Positions 1 through 11,834 of a stretch of 64,000 nucleotides of DNA are shown one piece after another. Origin of the DNA: Actinoplanes xinjiangensis (GTDB taxonomy: Bacteria; Actinomycetota; Actinomycetes; Mycobacteriales; Micromonosporaceae). Made by a program: the position numbers and the translations under genes. Position 1 is the stretch's first letter. Every line of letters starts with the position of its first letter. The notes under the pieces are model-generated. The model was not told where the DNA came from. It saw nothing but the letters and a program-made list of their open reading frames with translations, and made no database searches. The stretch covers positions 310,001 to 374,000 of the forward strand of contig NZ_QGGR01000003.1 of assembly GCF_003148685.1 (NCBI RefSeq), in the 5' to 3' direction.

Positions 1-176
1 GCGCGTCGACGAGGAGTCAGTCGGCGCGCTAGGTGCGAATAATCAGCACGGAGTGGGTCATGTCCCGAAGCATGCCACGCGCCGCCACGGGATGAGACGG
101 AAATCCACTTGATGAGACGGCGAGAGTGACGAAATCGACGGGTGGAGCAGTCGCCGTCGCCGGTTAGGTTGGGACC

Positions 177-923
177 GTGGTCGCCGAATCGTATTCACGC
201 AATCTGCCGTTCTCGAAGGCGTACAACTTCCGGGACGTCGGCGGTTACGCCGGCCTCGACGGGCGCCGCGTCCGCTGGCGGCGGCTGTTCCGCGCCGACT
301 CCCTGCACCGGATGCACGAGGCCGACGGCGAGGCGTTCGCCGCCCTCGGCATCCGCACGGTGATCGACCTGCGCCGCGAGTTCGAGGTGCAGAAGTTCGG
401 CCGGGTCGCCGAGGAGCACGGCGTCGACTACCGCAACCTGGTGATCCGGCACGTCGACTGGGAGGAGGTCGAGCACTCCGCGGACACGGTCCACGAGCGC
501 TGGCTGGCCGACCGCTATCTCAACTTCGCCGAGGACGGCCGCGAGGGCATCGCCGGCTCACTAAAGGTCATCGCCGACCCGGCGGCCGGCCCGGTCGTGG
601 TGCACTGCATGGCCGGCAAGGACCGGACCGGCACGGTGTGCGCGCTGACGCTGTCCCTGCTCGGCGTGTCCGACGAGGACATCGCCGCCGACTACGCCCT
701 GACCACCGAGGCGATGCGCCCGCTCACCGAATACCTGCTGCGCGCCAGCCCTGAGGCGGTCAAGGGCAACGAGCACATGTTCGACTCCCCCGCCGAGGCG
801 ATGCACTTGTTCCTCGACGACCTCCGCGCCCTGCACGGCTCGGTCGAGGCCTACGCCAAGGACATCGGCCTCACCGACGACGACCTGCAATCGCTGCGGT
901 CCCATCTCCTCACCGACATCTAG
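177..923 (+). CDS. Tyrosine-protein phosphatase (MptpB/DSP-like)
   Basis: A 248-residue cytoplasmic protein with no signal peptide. The P-loop HCMAGKDRTG places the catalytic cysteine at residue 144, followed by the KDR signature of the bacterial tyrosine/phosphoinositide phosphatases related to mycobacterial PtpB. The N-terminal NFRDVGGYAG stretch and the VIDLRRxFE segment are also typical of that family. It should remove phosphate from phosphotyrosine or possibly phosphoinositide; the substrate cannot be read from the sequence. The GTG start was chosen because a TAGGTT -10-like hexamer lies at 165-170, about 7 bases before it, so the transcript may be leaderless. It is a single gene, convergent with ilvE. 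Family assignment is firm; function in the cell is unknown. Confidence 0.88.
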   Translation: MVAESYSRNLPFSKAYNFRDVGGYAGLDGRRVRWRRLFRADSLHRMHEADGEAFAALGIRTVIDLRREFEVQKFGRVAEEHGVDYRNLVIRHVDWEEVEHSADTVHERWLADRYLNFAEDGREGIAGSLKVIADPAAGPVVVHCMAGKDRTGTVCALTLSLLGVSDEDIAADYALTTEAMRPLTEYLLRASPEAVKGNEHMFDSPAEAMHLFLDDLRALHGSVEAYAKDIGLTDDDLQSLRSHLLTDI

Positions 924-1056
924 CGGATGACGACCGGCCGCTGAGTGGTCAGGGACGGATACGCCCCGGCGGACGCGCTGGGATCTGGACGGACCTCGGC
1001 GGTCGCGGTGTAGTGCGGGACGGGTGGGTGCGTTTGTCGGCGCTCCCACCCGTACC

Positions 1057-1090
1057 GAAAAAGTGCGGTGACCCTGTGGAAAGGGTGACC
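1057..1090 (-). terminator. Rho-independent terminator of ilvE
   Basis: On the minus strand, directly after the ilvE stop, a stem of nine positions (1082-1090 with 1067-1075, one mismatch) encloses a six-base loop. A run of five U follows at 1058-1062. Confidence 0.65.
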
Positions 1091-1097
1091 GGACCGG

Positions 1098-2216
<1,119 letters not shown>

Positions 2217-2296
2217 AACAGGTGGACCTGCTTTCTTACGCAGAAGTTGGGAAGCATGCATGAGGGCACCCGCAGTGCCCCATGAATTTACCCCGA

Positions 2297-2321
2297 ACGG
2301 TCGTTAAAAAATAATGACCGT
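2297..2321. other. Inverted repeat between leuB and ilvE
   Basis: A 9-bp inverted repeat (2297-2305 with 2313-2321, one G:T pair) has an all-A/T centre. Read on the minus strand it lies 39 bases after the leuB stop and about 80 bases before the ilvE start. It could be a leuB terminator, with the U-run in its loop, or an operator for ilvE. A second small palindrome (2264-2269 with 2275-2280) lies in the ilvE leader. Confidence 0.4.
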
Positions 2322-2359
2322 GGGTGACGAGCCCCGCAGGGCTGAGTGACGGGCCGCGC

Positions 2360-3391
2360 TCAGACGGCGGCGGCGACGCGGTCGCCGACTTCGGCGGTAC
2401 GCAGCGGCGCGCCCGGAGTCCGGGACGCGACCTCGACCGCGACCGCCTCGGTTACTCGCCGGGCCTCGTCGAGCTTGCCCAGGTGCTCCAGCAGCAGGGC
2501 CGCGGACAGGATCGCGGCCGCCGGGTCGGCGATGCCCTTGCCGGCGATGTCCGGCGCGGAGCCGTGCACCGGCTCGAACGTCGACGGGTAGATGCGCTCC
2601 GGGTTGACGGAGCCGCTGGCCGCCATGCCGATGCCGCCGGTCACGGCCGCGGCGATGTCGGTGAGGATGTCACCGAAGAGGTTGTCGGTCACCACCACGT
2701 CGAACCGCTGCGGGTTGCTGACCATGAACATGCTGGCCGCGTCGATGTGCTGGTATTCCGTGGTGACCTCGGGGTGCTCCGAGGCGACGGCGGCGAACGC
2801 CCGCGACCACAGGTTGCCGGCGTGGGTCAGCACGTTCGTCTTGTGCACGAGGGTGACATGGCGGCGGTCGCGGCGCTGCGCGCGGGCGAACGCGTCGCGG
2901 ATGACCCGCTCCACGCCGTGCCGGGTGTTCAGGCTCTCCTCGGTCGCGATCTCAGCGGGGGTGTTCTTGTGCAGAACGCCGCCGGCGCCGACGTAGAGAC
3001 CCTCGGTGCCCTCCCGGACCACGACCATGTCGATCTCGCCGGGCTTCACACCGGCCAGCGGACTGGTGGTGCCGGGCCACAGCTTGGACGGGCGCAGGTT
3101 CACATACTGGTCGAAGTCGAAACGGAGCTTCAGCAGCAGGCCGCGCTCCAGCACACCCGGCGGGACGCTCGGGTCGCCGATGGCGCCCAGCAGGATCGCG
3201 TCGTGACCGGCCAGCTCGTCCTGGACCGCCTGCGGCAGGACCTCGCCGGTGCGGTGGTAGAGGCGGGCGCCCAGGTCATAGTCGTTGTAGTCGACTCCGG
3301 GGAGGACAGCGTCGATGACCTTGCGAGCCTGAGCGGTCACCTCGGTACCGATGCCGTCGCCGCCGACAACCGCGATCCGCGCCACGCTCAC
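2360..3391 (-). CDS. leuB: 3-isopropylmalate dehydrogenase
   Basis: Oxidises and decarboxylates 3-isopropylmalate to 2-ketoisocaproate with NAD, the third step of leucine synthesis. The 343-residue length and the N-terminus [17 protein letters not shown] are standard. Substrate and metal residues appear in the RxGxE-type region [10 protein letters not shown] and in [12 protein letters not shown], and the cofactor-binding end [15 protein letters not shown] is present. It starts with GTG. It is downstream of serA on the same strand but separated by a convergent small gene, so it must be transcribed from the 3392-3847 region, which holds a strong hairpin and a direct repeat across the ribosome-binding region. 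Confidence 0.96.
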   Translation of the reverse strand: MSVARIAVVGGDGIGTEVTAQARKVIDAVLPGVDYNDYDLGARLYHRTGEVLPQAVQDELAGHDAILLGAIGDPSVPPGVLERGLLLKLRFDFDQYVNLRPSKLWPGTTSPLAGVKPGEIDMVVVREGTEGLYVGAGGVLHKNTPAEIATEESLNTRHGVERVIRDAFARAQRRDRRHVTLVHKTNVLTHAGNLWSRAFAAVASEHPEVTTEYQHIDAASMFMVSNPQRFDVVVTDNLFGDILTDIAAAVTGGIGMAASGSVNPERIYPSTFEPVHGSAPDIAGKGIADPAAAILSAALLLEHLGKLDEARRVTEAVAVEVASRTPGAPLRTAEVGDRVAAAV

Positions 3392-3847
3392 GTCAAATCC
3401 CCCAATGATTCTGGAAGTCCCCCAATGATTCTGATGAACCCTGGCCAGGCTACCCGCCCGTCCCGGTCATCGGTACGGCAGTCCCATCAAGTGAACGGCG
3501 GACGAGCCGGAATGCGAACAGCCCCCGGACCGCGGCAAACGGTCACGGGGGCTGTAGCGACGAGAAGTCCCGCCGGGATACGCACCACTCGTCTCGGAGG
3601 CGGGCACCATCACCCGAAGACAGGCCCGTACGAGACGTGCGGCTTGGGGCACAACGCTAGCGAGACGGACTTATGACGCGCAAGCCACCCCGCCGCGCGT
3701 GTCGCACCATCGGTCTCCGGAAAGCGGGACCGGGTCACCCGTGGGGACGGATCCGCACGAACCGCGCCGCCACGAGCGGCATCGCCGTATCCGCGTGTCG
3801 GGCGGCCGGTTCGCGACGCCGGGCACCGGTGATGGCACCATGCGCCG
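3392..3847. promoter_or_regulatory. leuB upstream region with strong hairpin and direct repeat
   Basis: This is the divergent spacer between leuB and the small gene at 3848. It contains a 16-bp direct repeat (3398-3413 and 3418-3433, period 20) just upstream of the leuB start, and a strong hairpin. In the hairpin a 10-bp perfect outer stem (3518-3527 with 3546-3555) continues into a 5-bp inner stem. On the minus strand a 33-codon frame (GTG at 3588, stop 3487-3489) reads Leu-Leu-Val immediately before the hairpin. It may be a leader peptide, but there is no U-tract after the hairpin, so attenuation of leuB is only a suggestion. No other gene is seen here. Confidence 0.4.
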
Positions 3848-4198
3848 GTGAGTTTCGACCTTGTGGTGTGGGCCATGGACCGGACGGCGGACCAGGACGC
3901 GGTCCGGGCCGCGAACGCGCGCTGCTTCAGCGGTGATCATCCACAGCGCGCCGCCGACCCTCGCGTGGTCGCCTTCTATGACGCCGTGACCAGCTATTAC
4001 CCCGATCGTGGGCCGCGGGCCGCGCAGTCCGGTTCGCCGTGGGCCAGTGCTCCGTTGCACGCCGAGGCCGACCACATCCACATGAGACTCGACGAGAACT
4101 GCGCCGACGTGGTGCTCGAGATGATCGAGAAGTACGCCGCGCAGTTCCACCTCGACCTGCTCGACCTTCAGGACGGCTCGGTCTACCGGGCCTTCTAG
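3848..4198 (+). CDS. Conserved hypothetical protein
   Basis: A 116-residue soluble acidic protein without signal peptide or membrane segment. It starts with GTG and reads SFDLVVWAMDRTAD, a style of N-terminus I associate with a small actinobacterial family of unknown function. The middle has the block SPWASAPLHAEADHIHMRL, and the C-terminus ends with a Leu/Asp-rich LDLLDLQDG stretch. No catalytic motif is evident. There is no clear Shine-Dalgarno sequence. It is convergent with serA, with only 7 bases between the stop codons, and divergent from leuB. Confidence 0.65.
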   Translation: MSFDLVVWAMDRTADQDAVRAANARCFSGDHPQRAADPRVVAFYDAVTSYYPDRGPRAAQSGSPWASAPLHAEADHIHMRLDENCADVVLEMIEKYAAQFHLDLLDLQDGSVYRAF

Positions 4199-4205
4199 CG
4201 GAAAC

Positions 4206-5780
4206 TCAGTCGGCTCGCAGGTCGACCACGGCCGCGCGGGAGGCTCCGATCACCGCGGCGACCCCGGTCAGCAGTTCCGGTGAGACCGTGGAGTCGACGG
4301 TCAGCGCCATCAGGGCCTCGCCGCCGGCCGCGCGCCGGGCCACCTGCATCGCGGCGATGTTGATCTCCGCTTCGCCGAAGGCCATCCCGAGCGCGCCGAC
4401 CACACCCGGCCGGTCGGTGTAGGTGAAGAACACCAGCACCCCGTCCGGCGGCAGGTCCAGGTCGAAGCCGTCCACCTCGACGAGCTTGGCGGTGACGCCG
4501 AGGGTTCCGGCGACGGTCACCCCACGGCCGTCCGGCAGCGCGCCGTGGACCCGGAGCAGGTCCTCCGGCTCGTCGACGGCCGACATCTGCACCGTGACCC
4601 CGCGTTCGGCGGCCAGGCGGGTGGCGTTCACGTACGTCACCGGTTCGCTCACCACCGGAGCGAACAATCCCTTCAGGACGGCCAGTTCCAGGACCGAGAC
4701 GTCGTGGCCGGCGGCGGCGCCGTGCACCTCGACGGTCACCCGCTCGGGGAGGTGCCCGGCGACGGCGGTGAGCACCCGGCCCAGTTTCTCGGCCAGCGGC
4801 AGCAACGGGCGTACGTCCTCGTCGACCGGCCCACCGGCCCGCACGTTCACCGCGTCCGGCACGAACTCGCCGCGCAGCGCCAGCCGGACACTGCGCGCCA
4901 CGGCCAGGCCGGCCTTGTCCTGCGCCTCCACCGTCGACGCGCCCAGATGCGGGGTGACCACCACGTTGTCCAGGGCGAACAGCGGTGAGGAGGTGAGCGG
5001 TTCGGTCTCGAAGACGTCCAGCCCGGCACCGGCGACACGTCCGTCGGCCAGCGCCTCGGCGAGCGCGCGCTCGTCGACCAGGCCACCGCGGGCGGCGTTG
5101 ACGATCCGCACCCCCGGTTTGACCAGGTTCAGTTCCTTCTCGCCGATCAACCCCACGGTCTCGGGGGTACGGGGAAGGTGCACCGAGACGAAGTCACTCT
5201 CCCGCAGCAGCTCGTCCAGCCCGACGAGGTGCACACCGAGCTGGGCCGCACGGGCCGGCTGGACGTACGGGTCGTACGCGATCAGCCGTACCCCGAAAGC
5301 CGCCATGCGCTGGGCGAACAGGACGCCGATCCGCCCGAGGCCGACCACCCCGACGGTTTTGCCCTGCACTTCGACCCCGGTGTACGCGGAGCGCCGCCAG
5401 GCGCCCGCCTTGAGCGCGGCACTCGCCGCCGCGGTGTGCCGGGCCACCGCGAGCAGCAGCGCCACCGCCTGTTCGGCGGCCGAGACGATGTTGCTGGTGG
5501 GCGCGTTGACGACGAGCACGCCGCGGGCGGTGGCGGCCGGGACGTCGACGTTGTCGAGGCCGACTCCGGCGCGGGCGACGACCTTGAGCCGGCCCGCCGT
5601 GTCGAGTGCCTCCGCGTCGATCGCCGTGGCACTGCGGATGATCACCGCATGCGCATCGGGCAGCGCTCCGAGGAGCGCCGCCCGATGTGTGCCGTCGATC
5701 TGTCTGACCTCGAAGTCCTCGGCCAGCACGTCGAGTGCGGCCGCTGCCAGTTCCTCGGTGACGAGCACTACTGGACTCAT
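4206..5780 (-). CDS. serA: D-3-phosphoglycerate dehydrogenase
   Basis: Catalyses the first committed step of serine synthesis, 3-phosphoglycerate to 3-phosphohydroxypyruvate with NAD. At 524 residues it is the long type: an N-terminal substrate domain, a Rossmann domain with VGLGRIG near residue 150, catalytic Arg in NAARGGLVDE, Glu in FETEP and His in TPHLGAST. An intervening ASB domain follows, and a C-terminal ACT domain starts near VLVFFTYTDRPGVVGALG, the usual site of serine feedback. It is the last gene of the ilvB-ilvN-ilvC-serA run, 37 bases after ilvC, so serine synthesis is probably co-transcribed with valine/isoleucine synthesis. Confidence 0.96.
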   Translation of the reverse strand: MSPVVLVTEELAAAALDVLAEDFEVRQIDGTHRAALLGALPDAHAVIIRSATAIDAEALDTAGRLKVVARAGVGLDNVDVPAATARGVLVVNAPTSNIVSAAEQAVALLLAVARHTAAASAALKAGAWRRSAYTGVEVQGKTVGVVGLGRIGVLFAQRMAAFGVRLIAYDPYVQPARAAQLGVHLVGLDELLRESDFVSVHLPRTPETVGLIGEKELNLVKPGVRIVNAARGGLVDERALAEALADGRVAGAGLDVFETEPLTSSPLFALDNVVVTPHLGASTVEAQDKAGLAVARSVRLALRGEFVPDAVNVRAGGPVDEDVRPLLPLAEKLGRVLTAVAGHLPERVTVEVHGAAAGHDVSVLELAVLKGLFAPVVSEPVTYVNATRLAAERGVTVQMSAVDEPEDLLRVHGALPDGRGVTVAGTLGVTAKLVEVDGFDLDLPPDGVLVFFTYTDRPGVVGALGMAFGEAEINIAAMQVARRAAGGEALMALTVDSTVSPELLTGVAAVIGASRAAVVDLRAD

Positions 5781-5817
5781 GGACTTCGATATTAGGGCCC
5801 GGTGGGCCGGAAACGGG

Positions 5818-7393
<1,576 letters not shown>

Positions 7394-7397
<4 letters not shown>

Positions 7398-9223
7398 AGG
7401 TCGTCCTCTTCGAAGGCGGGGCGCACGTCCCGGGCGAACATGATCTCGTCGTTGCTGGTGCCGGCCGCGACCATCGGCCACACCATGGCGTCCTTGCCGA
7501 CCGTGAAGTCGATGACCACCGGGGCGTCGTTGATCTCCATGGCCTGCTTGATGACCTTGTCGACGTCGTCCTTCGACTCGCAGCGCAGGCCGATGCAGCC
7601 GAGCGCCTCGGCGAGCTTCACGAAGTCCGGGATGCGGTGCTTGTGCGTGCCCAGCTCGGTGTTGGAGTAGCGGCCGTCGTAGAACAGGGTCTGCCACTGC
7701 CGGACCATGCCCAGGTTGCCGTTGTTGATCACGGCCACCTTGATCGGGATGCCCTCCAGGGCGCAGGTGGCCAGCTCCTGGTTGGTCATCTGGAAGCAGC
7801 CGTCGCCGTCGATCGCCCACACCGTGGTGCCCGGCTGCGCGACCTTGGCGCCCATCGCGGCCGGAACCGCATAGCCCATGGTCCCGGCACCGCCCGAGTT
7901 GAGCCAGGTGCCCGGCTTCTCGTACCGGATGAACTGCGACGCCCACATCTGGTGCTGACCGACGCCGGCGCAGTAGATCGCGTCCGGGCCGACGATCTCG
8001 CCGATCCGCTCGATCACGTACTGCGGGGCCAGCGTGCCGTCGGTCGGCTCGTCGTAGCCCAGCGGGTAACGCTCGCGGATGTCGTTCAGCGTCGCCCACC
8101 AGGCGGCGTAGTGCTCGGTGCCGCCCGCGGAGCCGGAGACCGCCGCGATCAGCTCGTCGATCACGTGCCGGGCGTCGCCGACGATCGGGACGTCCGCGTG
8201 CCGGTTCTTGCCGATCTCGGCCGGGTCGATGTCGGCGTGCACGATCTTGGCGTCCGGTGCGAACGAGTCGAGCTTGCCGGTGACCCGGTCGTCGAATCGG
8301 GCGCCCAGGGTGATCAGCAGGTCGGCCTTCTGGAGGGCGTAGACCGCCGGGACGGTGCCGTGCATGCCGGGCATGCCCAGGTGCTGCGGGTGCGAGTCGG
8401 GGAACGCGCCGAGCGCCATCAGGGTGGTGACCACCGGGATGCCGGTCAGCTCGGCCAGTTTGCGCAGCCCGTCGGTGGCACCGGCCTTGTGGACGCCGCC
8501 GCCCACATACAGCACCGGGCGCTTGGCCGCGGCGATCAGCCGGGCCGCCTCACGGATCTGCTTGCCGTGCGGGTGCAGGGTCGGGCGGTAACCCGGCAGG
8601 TCCAGGGCCGGCGGCCAGAAGAACGTGGTCTGGTCCTGCTGGACATCCTTGGGGACGTCGACCAGAACCGGGCCGGGCCGGCCGGTGGCCGCCAGGTGGA
8701 ACGCCTCGGCCAGGATCCGGGGCAGTTCCTCGGCGGTCTGGACCAGGAAGTTGTGCTTCGTGATCGGCAGCGTGATGCCCTGGATGTCCGCCTCCTGGAA
8801 GGCGTCGGTCCCGATCGCCGCACGGGTCACCTGACCGGTGATCGCCACGATCGGCACCGAGTCCATGTACGCGTCGGCGATCGCGGTCACCAGGTTCGTC
8901 GCGCCCGGCCCACTGGTCGCGATGCAGACCCCGACCCTGCCGGTGGCCTGCGCGTAACCCGTCGCCGCGTGCCCCGCGCCCTGCTCGTGGCGCACCAGGA
9001 TGTGCCGCACCTTCGAGTCGAACAGCGGGTCGTACGCCGGCAGGATCGTCCCGCCCGGAATGCCGAAGACGACCTCGACCCCGAGCGCCTCGAGCGACCG
9101 GACGAGCGCGCCCGCACCGGTGGTGGCTACCGGGGCCACGGTGGCGGGAGCAGTGTTCACGGCCGCCGCGACGGTGGCCGGAGTGGCTCGATGTGCGAGG
9201 GATTCAGGAGTGGGTCTAGTCAT
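7394..9223 (-). CDS. ilvB: Acetolactate synthase large (catalytic) subunit
   Basis: ThDP-dependent enzyme that condenses two pyruvates, or pyruvate and 2-ketobutyrate, to start valine/leucine and isoleucine synthesis. The 609 residues contain an Ala/Thr-rich N-terminal extension (about residues 1-35), the catalytic Glu in [15 protein letters not shown], a central FAD-binding domain, and the C-terminal ThDP motif starting [11 protein letters not shown] and ending [12 protein letters not shown]. It heads the ilvB-ilvN-ilvC-serA operon. The transcript begins with a leader-peptide attenuator (9269-9370) that should terminate before ilvB when charged branched-chain tRNAs are plentiful. Confidence 0.97.
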
Positions 9224-9268
9224 GGCAAGTCAGACCTTTTCGGTAAGCGGTCCCGTTACTTGAGCAAC

Positions 9269-9299
9269 AAAAAAGGCCCTCGTGCGTATGCACGGGACC
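9269..9299 (-). terminator. Attenuator terminator of the ilvB operon
   Basis: On the minus strand a GC-rich stem (9290-9299 with 9275-9285, one bulged A, four-base loop AUAC) is followed at once by six U (9274-9269). It lies between the leader peptide and the ilvB start, so it acts as an intrinsic attenuator rather than a gene-end terminator. The preceding hairpin at 9301-9341 is adjacent. Confidence 0.85.
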
Positions 9300-9300
9300 T

Positions 9301-9341
9301 AGCGCACCCACTTCATCGAAAGCTCGATGAGAGAGTGCGCT
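9301..9341 (-). promoter_or_regulatory. Leader pause/antitermination hairpin of the ilvB operon
   Basis: A long hairpin starts at the leader-peptide stop codon. Its outer stem is 7 bp (9335-9341 with 9301-9307) and its inner stem 7 bp (9324-9330 with 9313-9319), with a GCTT loop. It ends one base before the terminator stem. In the classical scheme it or its alternative pairing would respond to a ribosome held at the Val-Leu-Ile codons. The exact antiterminator pairing was not computed. Confidence 0.65.
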
Positions 9342-9370
9342 CAGATAAGTACTCGGGACGCGAAGCACAT
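9341..9370 (-). CDS. ilvB operon leader peptide (9 residues)
   Basis: A short frame encoding MCFASRVLI ends with consecutive Val, Leu and Ile codons (GTA CTT ATC) before TGA, precisely the three amino acids made by the operon. The stop codon lies at the base of a hairpin, and an intrinsic terminator follows, the standard layout of a translation-sensed attenuator as reported for actinobacterial ilvB genes. There is no Shine-Dalgarno sequence. The proposed -10 element ends about 7 bases before the ATG, so this leader peptide may be translated from a leaderless transcript. Its role is regulatory; the peptide itself needs no function. Confidence 0.82.
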   Translation of the reverse strand: MCFASRVLI

Positions 9371-9374
9371 GCGC

Positions 9375-11714
9375 CTAACCTTGCCCGATCTCACGGCCTG
9401 AGTCAACTGATCCCACATTTTGATCACTCGTCGCCGTCGCGAAATCCGGATCGCTCGGCAACAACGCTCTGACCTGCCGCATTCCCGGCCCGAGCTGCAC
9501 CACCTGACTACGGGCCGGCGCGTCGTTCTGCGGCGGTGACGACCGCGGCGCGGGGGCCGGGCGCGTGGCCGACGACCGCAGCGACAGCAGCCGGGACTCG
9601 AAGTGCTCGGCCGGCACACCCCAGCCGAACAGCGAACCCTGGCCCAGCCGGCAGCCGGCCTCCTCGACGATCTCCCGCTGCGCCGGGGTGCCGATCCCCT
9701 CGGCCAGCACCTCCAGGCCCAGCCGATGCCCGAGCCGGACCACCACGTCGACCAGCGGCGCCGCCGTCCCGGTCCGCGACTCCGGCTCGGCCACCAGGGC
9801 GTGATCGATCTTCAGGATGTCCACCGGAAGGGTCCGCAGCTGGGTCAGCGACGAATACCCGGCGCCGAAGTCGTCCAGCGCGATCCGCACCCCGGTCTCC
9901 CGCAACTCGGCGAGCCGGCGGACCAGCTCCTCCATGTCGGTGGCGACGGCGTGCTCGGTCACCTCCAGCACCAGGCGCTGCGGGGGTACGCCGTACTCGG
10001 CCAGCACGTCGGCGACCTGGGCGGCGTAGTCGGAGTTGTGCAGCTCCTTCGGCGACAGGTTCACCGACAGCCAGACGTCGTGGCCCTTCGCCCGCCACTC
10101 GGCGAGCTGCTTGCAGGCCTGCTCCAGCACCCAGGCGCCGATCCGGTTGATCAGCCCGGACTCCTCGGCCACCGGGATGAACTCGACCGGGCCGACCCGG
10201 CCCAGCTCCGGATGGGTCCACCGCAGCAGCGCCTCGGCGCCGACCGGGCGCATCGACGGCAGCGCCACCACCGGCTGGAACACCAGATGCAGCTGGTCAC
10301 GGTCGATGGCGTGGCGCAGTTCCCCGGTCAGCGTGCCGCGGCGGCGCAGCAGCTCGTCGTACCCCTGCTGGTATCGCTCCACCCGGTTCTTGCCGCGCTG
10401 TTTGGCGTAGCGCAGCGCCAGGTCCGCGTCGTGCAGCAGCTCGCCGGTGGCGGCCACGCCCAGGCTCGCGGAGAGGAAGATTGAGCCGCCGTCGACCTCG
10501 TACGGCTCGCCCAGCACCGCGAGCAGCCGGTGCGCCGCGAGCACCGCCTCGTCCGCGTCGCCGTGCATCAGGACGGCGAACTCGTCGCCGCCGAGCCGGG
10601 CCGCCACGTCCCCGGCCAGCAGGTTGCGCCGCAGCCGGGCGCCGACCTCGGCCAGCACCCGGTCGCCGACGTCGTGCCCGCGCAGGTCGTTGACCGTCTT
10701 GAACCCGTCCATGTCGATGCCGATGAGCGCGCCCTGCTCCGCCACCGAGCGCAGTGCCCGTTGCAGGCCGCGCCGGTTGGCCAGCCCGGTCAGCGGATCG
10801 GTGTGCGCCAGCTCCCGGAAGTGCGCCTCGCTCTGCCGCAGCCGCAGGGTGTACCGGCGGACGTCGTCGAGCGCCAGGTACTGCCGGGAGACCAGGGCCA
10901 GGCCCTCGACGGTGCAGCCGAGAAAGCCGAGCAGGTCCATCGTGCCGCCGCGGGCCAGGTGATACCCGAGAGCGCCGACCATCGCGACCATCGGGGCGAC
11001 CGCGTACGCCCCGCCGCGCTCCAGCACGTCCCCGGACACCTCGACCGGCCGGTCGGCGGCCCGCACCGCCCACGCCACGTACGCCAGCCCGGCCGTCAGC
11101 AGCAGGCCGCTGACCAGCGTGTACCCGTCGTGTTCCCGGCAGATCCCGATGGCCAGCACGTTCGCCGCGGCGGCCACCACGGTGACCCCGGCCGCCACCC
11201 GGACGGTGTGCCGTCGCGGCCGGTGCGCGTGCAGCGCCAGCACCGCGGTCAGGCCCAGCCCGAGCACCAGGAGGACGGCCGGCAGCAGGATGGCGAGGCA
11301 CCGGTTCGGCGTCGCGTCGCCCAGGATCCGGGTCGGCCGGCTGATCAGCACCCACCCGACGAACCAGATGGCCGCCGCGATCACCAGCCCGTCCAGCACG
11401 TGCCGGATCGCCGCGGCCGGGCTGCGTGCCGAACCGGGGAGCACCACCGTCCCGGCCAGCAGGGCGAGCGTGCCCAGGCCCATGCCGACGGCGACCGCGG
11501 TGGCCAGCGTGCGACTGTGCCCCGGAGTGGTGTGATGGGTACCCAGGAGCGCCGTGACCAGGCCGGCCAGGGCGGCCGCGGTCGCCACCGCGCCGCCGGC
11601 CGCCAGGAGGAGATGGGCACGCCGGGCGGCCCCGGTGTGCCGGCGGCCGGACCGGCCGAGATAGGCGACCGCCGGGACGGCGGCGAGCAGGCCCGCGAGG
11701 CCCGCCAGCTCCAT
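9375..11714 (-). CDS. Membrane GGDEF-EAL protein (diguanylate cyclase/phosphodiesterase)
   Basis: A 779-residue protein. The N-terminal half holds about eight hydrophobic segments (residues 1-290). A GGDEF domain with [10 protein letters not shown] and a complete EAL domain follow. The EAL domain has EALLRW, SVNLS, EVTEH, LDDFGAGYSS, LKID, AEGI and GQG, so the catalytic acids, Lys and Gln are all present and c-di-GMP hydrolysis is possible. The RxxD inhibitory site before GGDEF is absent. The frame is open further upstream into ilvD; ATG 11714 is chosen because the first membrane segment starts there, with GTG 11732 or 11738 as alternatives. A Ser/Pro/Ala-rich tail of about 60 residues follows the EAL domain and overlaps the ilvB promoter. 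Its stop is 4 bases before the leader-peptide ATG. Confidence 0.92.
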   Translation of the reverse strand: MELAGLAGLLAAVPAVAYLGRSGRRHTGAARRAHLLLAAGGAVATAAALAGLVTALLGTHHTTPGHSRTLATAVAVGMGLGTLALLAGTVVLPGSARSPAAAIRHVLDGLVIAAAIWFVGWVLISRPTRILGDATPNRCLAILLPAVLLVLGLGLTAVLALHAHRPRRHTVRVAAGVTVVAAAANVLAIGICREHDGYTLVSGLLLTAGLAYVAWAVRAADRPVEVSGDVLERGGAYAVAPMVAMVGALGYHLARGGTMDLLGFLGCTVEGLALVSRQYLALDDVRRYTLRLRQSEAHFRELAHTDPLTGLANRRGLQRALRSVAEQGALIGIDMDGFKTVNDLRGHDVGDRVLAEVGARLRRNLLAGDVAARLGGDEFAVLMHGDADEAVLAAHRLLAVLGEPYEVDGGSIFLSASLGVAATGELLHDADLALRYAKQRGKNRVERYQQGYDELLRRRGTLTGELRHAIDRDQLHLVFQPVVALPSMRPVGAEALLRWTHPELGRVGPVEFIPVAEESGLINRIGAWVLEQACKQLAEWRAKGHDVWLSVNLSPKELHNSDYAAQVADVLAEYGVPPQRLVLEVTEHAVATDMEELVRRLAELRETGVRIALDDFGAGYSSLTQLRTLPVDILKIDHALVAEPESRTGTAAPLVDVVVRLGHRLGLEVLAEGIGTPAQREIVEEAGCRLGQGSLFGWGVPAEHFESRLLSLRSSATRPAPAPRSSPPQNDAPARSQVVQLGPGMRQVRALLPSDPDFATATSDQNVGSVDSGREIGQG
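9377..9406 (-). promoter_or_regulatory. Probable promoter of the ilvB leader
   Basis: A TTGACT -35 element (9401-9406, complement) is followed after 17-18 bases by a weak -10 of the form CAAGGT/AAGGTT, putting transcription start at or next to the leader ATG. The promoter lies inside the last codons of the upstream GGDEF-EAL gene, whose TAG stop falls at the -10 region. Confidence 0.5.
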
Positions 11715-11834
11715 ACCGGACGGTGAGTGCACGGACACACTGTGCCGGATCTTCTCGGATTTCGACACCCCCGGCGTCCCGCGCTGTGGACGTCCGGCAC
11801 GGTCCACGGCCCCGTCGGTGGCACTATGGGTGGC

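Noticed and set aside
1..176. 3' end of an upstream gene at the window start
   Set aside because: No frame shows recognisable protein features. Only a 10-bp direct repeat (91-100 and 111-120) was seen, which is too little to call a gene.
7398..8099. Upstream extension of ilvN to 406 residues
   Set aside because: The extension is an alternative frame of ilvB; the GTG at 7397 with the four-base overlap gives the expected small subunit.
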